This document shows positions 4,872 through 7,682 of a DNA stretch of 7,682 nucleotides, piece by piece. The notes under the pieces were generated by a model. That model ran no database searches. It was not told the DNA's origin and was given only the letters and a program-made list of their open reading frames with translations. Source of the stretch: Clostridiales bacterium. Its GTDB lineage: Bacteria; Bacillota; Clostridia; Oscillospirales; Oscillospiraceae. The DNA is taken from positions 1 to 7,682 of the forward strand of contig JAJBTD010000187.1 of assembly GCA_020861055.1 (NCBI GenBank), written 5' to 3'. Both the position numbers and the translations under genes were made by a program. Within the stretch, counting starts at the first letter, position 1. The number at the start of each line of letters is the position of its first letter.

Positions 4872-6257
4872 TCACATGGGAATGAGGGCCAGAGCAAACC
4901 CGAAGTAGATGAGCAGAGACAGTGCGTCCACGATGGTGGTGATGAGAGGACTTGCCAGCACGGCGGGGTCCAGCCCCACCTTGTCCGCCAGGACGGGGAG
5001 AATGGCGCCAATGGTCTTAGCGCAGATGACGGTGCAGATCAGGGTCAGGCTGACCACCAGGGCCACCAGAGGGGTGACCGCCGGATTGTTGAACAGCAGC
5101 CGGTCGATGAGCATCATTTTCAGGAAATTGGCCGCCGCCAGGGCGACGCCGCAGACGATAGCCACCCGGCACTCCTTCCAGATGACCCGGGGCAGATCGC
5201 TGAACCGGATCTCGTGGAGGGACAGGGCGCGAATGATGGCCACAGAGGCCTGAGAGCCGGAGTTGCCGCCGGTGCCGCTGAGGATGGTGATATAAGAGGT
5301 CAGGATCATGCAGGCGGACAGAGCGCTCTCGAATTTGGTGATGATGATGCTGGAGAAGGTGGCCGACAGCATGAGCAGCAGCAGCCAGGGGAAGCGGCTC
5401 TTCCACGTCTCCAGGACGCCGGTGCGGAGATAGGGCTTATCGGTGGGCAGGATGGCCGCCATCTTCTCGATGTCCTCGGTGGCCTCTTCCTGCATGACGT
5501 CCATCACGTCGTCGGCGGTGATAATGCCCACCAGGCGGTTCTCCGTGTCCACCACCGGCATGGCCATCAGGTCGTACCGGCTGAACCGCTGGGCCACCGT
5601 CTCCTGGTCCTCCAGGGTGGTGACGGAGAGGAGGTTGGTGTCCATGATCTCCCCGATCTCGTCCTCATAGCTGGCGAGGAACAGGTCCCGGATGGTGACA
5701 TAGCCCAGCAGCTTCCGGCTTTTCTCCACCACATAGCAGACGTTGATGGTCTCCACGTCGGAGGCGTTCCGGCGGATGCGCTTGAAGCAGTCCTCCACCG
5801 TCATGTCCCGTTTCAGGTCGATATACTCGGTGGTCATCAGGGAGCCGGCAGAGTCCTCCGGGTACTTCAAAATCTCATTGATGCTCTTGCGCATCTCCGG
5901 CTCGGAGTGGGCCAGGATGCGCCGGACCACGTTGGCCGGCATCTCCTCCACGATGTCCACGGCGTCGTCCAGATACAGCTCGTCCAGCACCTCTTTCAGC
6001 TCGGTATTGGAGAAGCTGCGGATGAGCTGCTCCTGGTGCTCCGGGTTCAGCTCGACGAATACCTCCGCCGCCGTCTCCTTGGGCAGCAGCCGGAATACCA
6101 GGGGTATACTCTCCCCGGAGAGGTCGTCCATGAGCTGGGCGATGTCCACCGGTTCCAGGGGGAGGAGACTGCCCCGGAGCTGGGCATACTGTTTTCGCTT
6201 CAGGAGATCCTCTACAATGTGAACCATTTTTTCCCGTCTGCTCTCAAAATCTGCCAC
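4872..6257 (-). CDS. mgtE: Magnesium transporter MgtE (first tandem copy)
   Basis: A 461-residue MgtE-family Mg2+ channel with the same plan as its downstream paralogue: N-terminal Mg2+-sensing domain (about 22-132), paired CBS domains (about 136-256, DSAGSLMTTEYIDL and LMAMPVVDTENRLVGIITADD), plug helix, and five membrane helices (about 288-461). It has LSGTGGNSGSQAS (326-338) and the selectivity aspartate Asp444 in ITTIVDALSLLIY. GTG at 6257 is the preferred start because AAAGGGGG (minus strand, 6266-6273) lies 8 nt before it; a longer frame upstream would run into the M-box terminator, and the ATG at 6227 has a poorer ribosome site. A promoter and M-box riboswitch directly upstream indicate repression when Mg2+ is sufficient. 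Confidence 0.95.
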   Translation of the reverse strand: MADFESRREKMVHIVEDLLKRKQYAQLRGSLLPLEPVDIAQLMDDLSGESIPLVFRLLPKETAAEVFVELNPEHQEQLIRSFSNTELKEVLDELYLDDAVDIVEEMPANVVRRILAHSEPEMRKSINEILKYPEDSAGSLMTTEYIDLKRDMTVEDCFKRIRRNASDVETINVCYVVEKSRKLLGYVTIRDLFLASYEDEIGEIMDTNLLSVTTLEDQETVAQRFSRYDLMAMPVVDTENRLVGIITADDVMDVMQEEATEDIEKMAAILPTDKPYLRTGVLETWKSRFPWLLLLMLSATFSSIIITKFESALSACMILTSYITILSGTGGNSGSQASVAIIRALSLHEIRFSDLPRVIWKECRVAIVCGVALAAANFLKMMLIDRLLFNNPAVTPLVALVVSLTLICTVICAKTIGAILPVLADKVGLDPAVLASPLITTIVDALSLLIYFGFALALIPM

Positions 6258-6307
6258 AGTAACAACCCCCTTTTTTCCTATCAGATATGGCGCTCCGCCG
6301 GTGAGAC

Positions 6308-6343
6308 AAAAAAGCATCTGATACCATGTCCGGCATCAGATGC
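6308..6343 (-). terminator. M-box-controlled intrinsic terminator
   Basis: On the minus strand the arms 6343-6332 (gcatctgatgcc) and 6325-6314 (ggtatcagatgc) make a 12-bp stem with one G-U pair and a 6-nt loop, followed by six T residues (6313-6308). It lies between the M-box aptamer and the mgtE ribosome binding site, the normal place for the riboswitch expression platform. Mg2+ binding should favour this hairpin. Confidence 0.92.
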
Positions 6344-6369
6344 ACGCGAGCGCCATTCAGACCGTCCCA

Positions 6370-6533
6370 AAAGGACGCCCACCCACCGTTCAAGCTTTAG
6401 CATCACAAGGCAGTGAAATTGCGTTAGATGACACCTTTGGGTTCGATGTCAACTGTTCAGACCAACGGATCGTGTCTCCACGACTTTGCGGCAGCAACCC
6501 GTATCCTTGTGGTAGCCTTACCTACCGGACCTA
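6370..6533 (-). promoter_or_regulatory. M-box (ykoK leader) Mg2+ riboswitch
   Basis: Read on the minus strand, the leader has the M-box signature blocks: GGTAGGTAAGGCTACC (6526-6511), ATACGGGTTGCTGCC (about 6504-6490), and near the 3' side GCCTTGTGATGCTAAAGC (about 6411-6394). The class is a Mg2+-sensing RNA that compacts when Mg2+ is high and promotes termination. The mgtE genes downstream are its classic targets. A small hairpin (6363-6367/6373-6377) lies between aptamer and terminator. Block order and context make the call secure; the outer borders are estimates. Confidence 0.92.
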
Positions 6534-6550
6534 TATTCTCTCTGTCCTCT

Positions 6551-6579
6551 ATAGTATGCCAATTGACGGCTGATGTCAA
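6551..6579 (-). promoter_or_regulatory. Promoter of the M-box-mgtE-mgtE operon
   Basis: On the minus strand the -35 box TTGACA (6579-6574), a 17-bp spacer and TACTAT (6556-6551) are present. Transcription should start near 6544, about 10 nt before the M-box. No second promoter was seen between the two mgtE genes. Confidence 0.85.
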
Positions 6580-6674
6580 CCCCATGGAACACAAAAAGCG
6601 CTCCGGCTCCCTCCTTGCGGCGGCGCCTCGTCTCAGAGAGAGGGACTGACTTGGAGAAAGAGAAATTTCCCCGA

Positions 6675-6702
6675 TTGCAATTTCCCGCCGATGTGGTACA
6701 CT
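6675..6702 (+). promoter_or_regulatory. Predicted promoter of the membrane-protein gene
   Basis: TTGCAA (6675-6680), a 16-bp spacer and TACACT (6697-6702), with an extended -10 TGG at 6694-6696. The start would be near 6709, giving a leader of about 48 nt. An 8-bp direct repeat AATTTCCC (6664-6671 and 6679-6686) flanks and overlaps the -35 box and could be a regulator site. The upstream spacer 6581-6663, divergent from the mgtE promoter, holds nothing I recognise. Confidence 0.55.
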
Positions 6703-6756
6703 GTAGTACATGAGACTGCCCGCCCTGGAACGGGCGCGGACGGGAAGTGAGACAGG

Positions 6757-7572
6757 ATGAAGATCAGCCAGACCCAGCTGACCTGGGTGGCGCTGGTGCT
6801 GGGGCTGAACAATCTGCTCCTGCGCCGGAACTGGTGGGCGGCGGCCTATGACGAGTCCGCCCAGCTGGTGACCAACGGGGGGCTGCTGCGCACCTTTGCC
6901 CTGCTGGTAGCGGTCTGCGCCGCCGTGGTGGTGGTCGTCTGGCTGCTGCTCTGGCGGCGGAAGGTTCCGGCTGGGGCGCCCTACGGGGACGGAGGCCGGG
7001 GAAAGACCGCTCTGCGGGCGGCGGCGGGCCTGTGCGCCCTGGCCGGGGGCATTTGTGAGCCGGTGCAGAACACCGCCGAGGTGGCCGCCTCCCCCATCGC
7101 CCAGGCCATGAGCCTGTTTCTCATCCTCCAGGGTATCGTGATGCTCTATCTGGCCCTGGCCCGGAACCGGGAGAGCGGCGGGTTCCAGACGGCGCTGCTG
7201 CTGCCCTTTTTTACCAGCTGCTTCTGGCTGGTGGCCTTCTACCATCAGTATGGCTCCGCCCCCAGTACGGAGACCTATCTCTGGCCCATGATCGCCGGTA
7301 TCCTGGTCTCCTTTGCCTGGATGTACGATACCGCCTTCGTCTATCAACCCCAACGGGGCAAATGGGTGGGGCCGCTGGCGCTGCTGGTGCTGCTGACCGT
7401 TCCCCCCGCCCTGGCGGCCCCCCTGTCCCTGGACGACCGGCTGGCGCTGGTCTCCGCCCTGCTGTGGTTCCTGGCGGCCTCTCTGGAATTGAAACCGGTC
7501 CCGGAAGCGCTTCCAACCCCAGCCGCCAAAACGAATGAAACCGGAGAGGAGAATCCCCCATGTCCGAACTGA
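6757..7572 (+). CDS. Polytopic membrane protein of unknown function
   Basis: A 271-residue protein I do not recognise. It is strongly hydrophobic, with about eight candidate membrane segments (residues roughly 7-23, 43-66, 84-100, 113-134, 144-163, 174-196, 203-221, 229-245). Arg/Lys-rich connectors (RRNWW at 23-27, WRRK at 66-69, ARNRES at 135-140) suggest their cytosolic sides. The C-terminal tail (246-271) is Pro/Thr/Glu-rich and probably soluble. No catalytic or ligand motif stands out. The ATG at 6757 has a weak upstream GGGAAG (6742-6747, 9 nt spacing); the first segment starts right after it, without a cleavable signal peptide. GC-rich third positions match the neighbours, so it appears native and truly coding. 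The next gene starts inside its last codons, indicating an operon. Confidence 0.8.
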   Translation: MKISQTQLTWVALVLGLNNLLLRRNWWAAAYDESAQLVTNGGLLRTFALLVAVCAAVVVVVWLLLWRRKVPAGAPYGDGGRGKTALRAAAGLCALAGGICEPVQNTAEVAASPIAQAMSLFLILQGIVMLYLALARNRESGGFQTALLLPFFTSCFWLVAFYHQYGSAPSTETYLWPMIAGILVSFAWMYDTAFVYQPQRGKWVGPLALLVLLTVPPALAAPLSLDDRLALVSALLWFLAASLELKPVPEALPTPAAKTNETGEENPPCPN

Positions 7573-7682
7573 ATGAAACCGCTGTCCCTGTGACCCCCGC
7601 CGCCCCTGACACCGTACCTGTCACGGAACATCCCGTCCAAAAGCAGGAGATCACCTTAGACGTCTTTTATCAGGTGGAGCTG
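7560..7682 (+). CDS. Start of an unknown protein (cut by window end)
   Basis: The first 41 codons of a frame that stays open to the window edge. Its ATG at 7560 overlaps the 3' end of the upstream membrane-protein gene by 13 bp in another frame. A good ribosome site, GGAGAGGAG (7543-7551), lies 8 nt before it, typical of a translationally coupled operon pair. The N-terminus is low-complexity and rich in Pro, Thr, Val and Glu (SELNETAVPVTPAAPDTVP) with no signal peptide, then becomes more regular (QEITLDVFYQVEL). Too little is present to assign a family. Confidence 0.75.
   Translation, partial: MSELNETAVPVTPAAPDTVPVTEHPVQKQEITLDVFYQVEL

Noticed and set aside
5214..6416. 400-residue plus-strand open frame opposite mgtE
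   Set aside because: Antisense shadow of the first mgtE gene that also runs into the M-box and its terminator.
6608..6645. TCCCTC/GAGGGA hairpin as a terminator
   Set aside because: Only six pairs with a 26-nt loop, no T-run on the plus strand, and no minus-strand gene upstream that it could end.

Overview
The window looks like chromosomal DNA from a GC-rich gut Clostridium relative, most likely Oscillospiraceae (Flavonifractor, Lawsonibacter or Intestinimonas type). This rests on GC-rich third codon positions, Firmicutes-type promoters and a Bacillus-type LexA box, TPP and M-box riboswitches, and the gene families present. The genus is an inference. No transposase, integrase, CRISPR array, tRNA or rRNA was seen.

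Layout. 1-557: AT-rich intergenic DNA with inverted repeats and one promoter/terminator pair that could make a small RNA (about 219-366). 558-1411: promoter, TPP riboswitch with its terminator, thiT (thiamine-specific ECF S component) and a terminator. 1424-2565: LexA box, promoter, lexA and a tightly coupled O6-alkylguanine-DNA alkyltransferase gene (ogt type), i.e. a DNA-damage operon. 2566-3434: about 870 bases with no credible protein gene but a near-consensus promoter, many hairpins, long-range complementary segments and a strong final terminator. I read this as one large structured noncoding RNA of about 790 nt. 3435-6579, minus strand: two tandem MgtE Mg2+ channel genes behind a single promoter and M-box riboswitch. 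6675-7682, plus strand: an unrecognised polytopic membrane protein and the start of an overlapping unknown gene, cut by the window edge.

The protein genes are ordinary housekeeping and stress functions under recognisable control: thiamine uptake repressed by TPP, SOS and alkylation repair repressed by LexA, and Mg2+ entry repressed by Mg2+. The least ordinary element is the large RNA at 2637-3423. Three segments at 2680-2707 pair in nested order with 3170-3195, giving 23 bp, and a further outer helix can close about 630 nt. That is hard to explain for a random spacer. Its size resembles the large ornate RNA classes (ROOL, GOLLD, OLE), but I cannot assign it to any of them from sequence alone.
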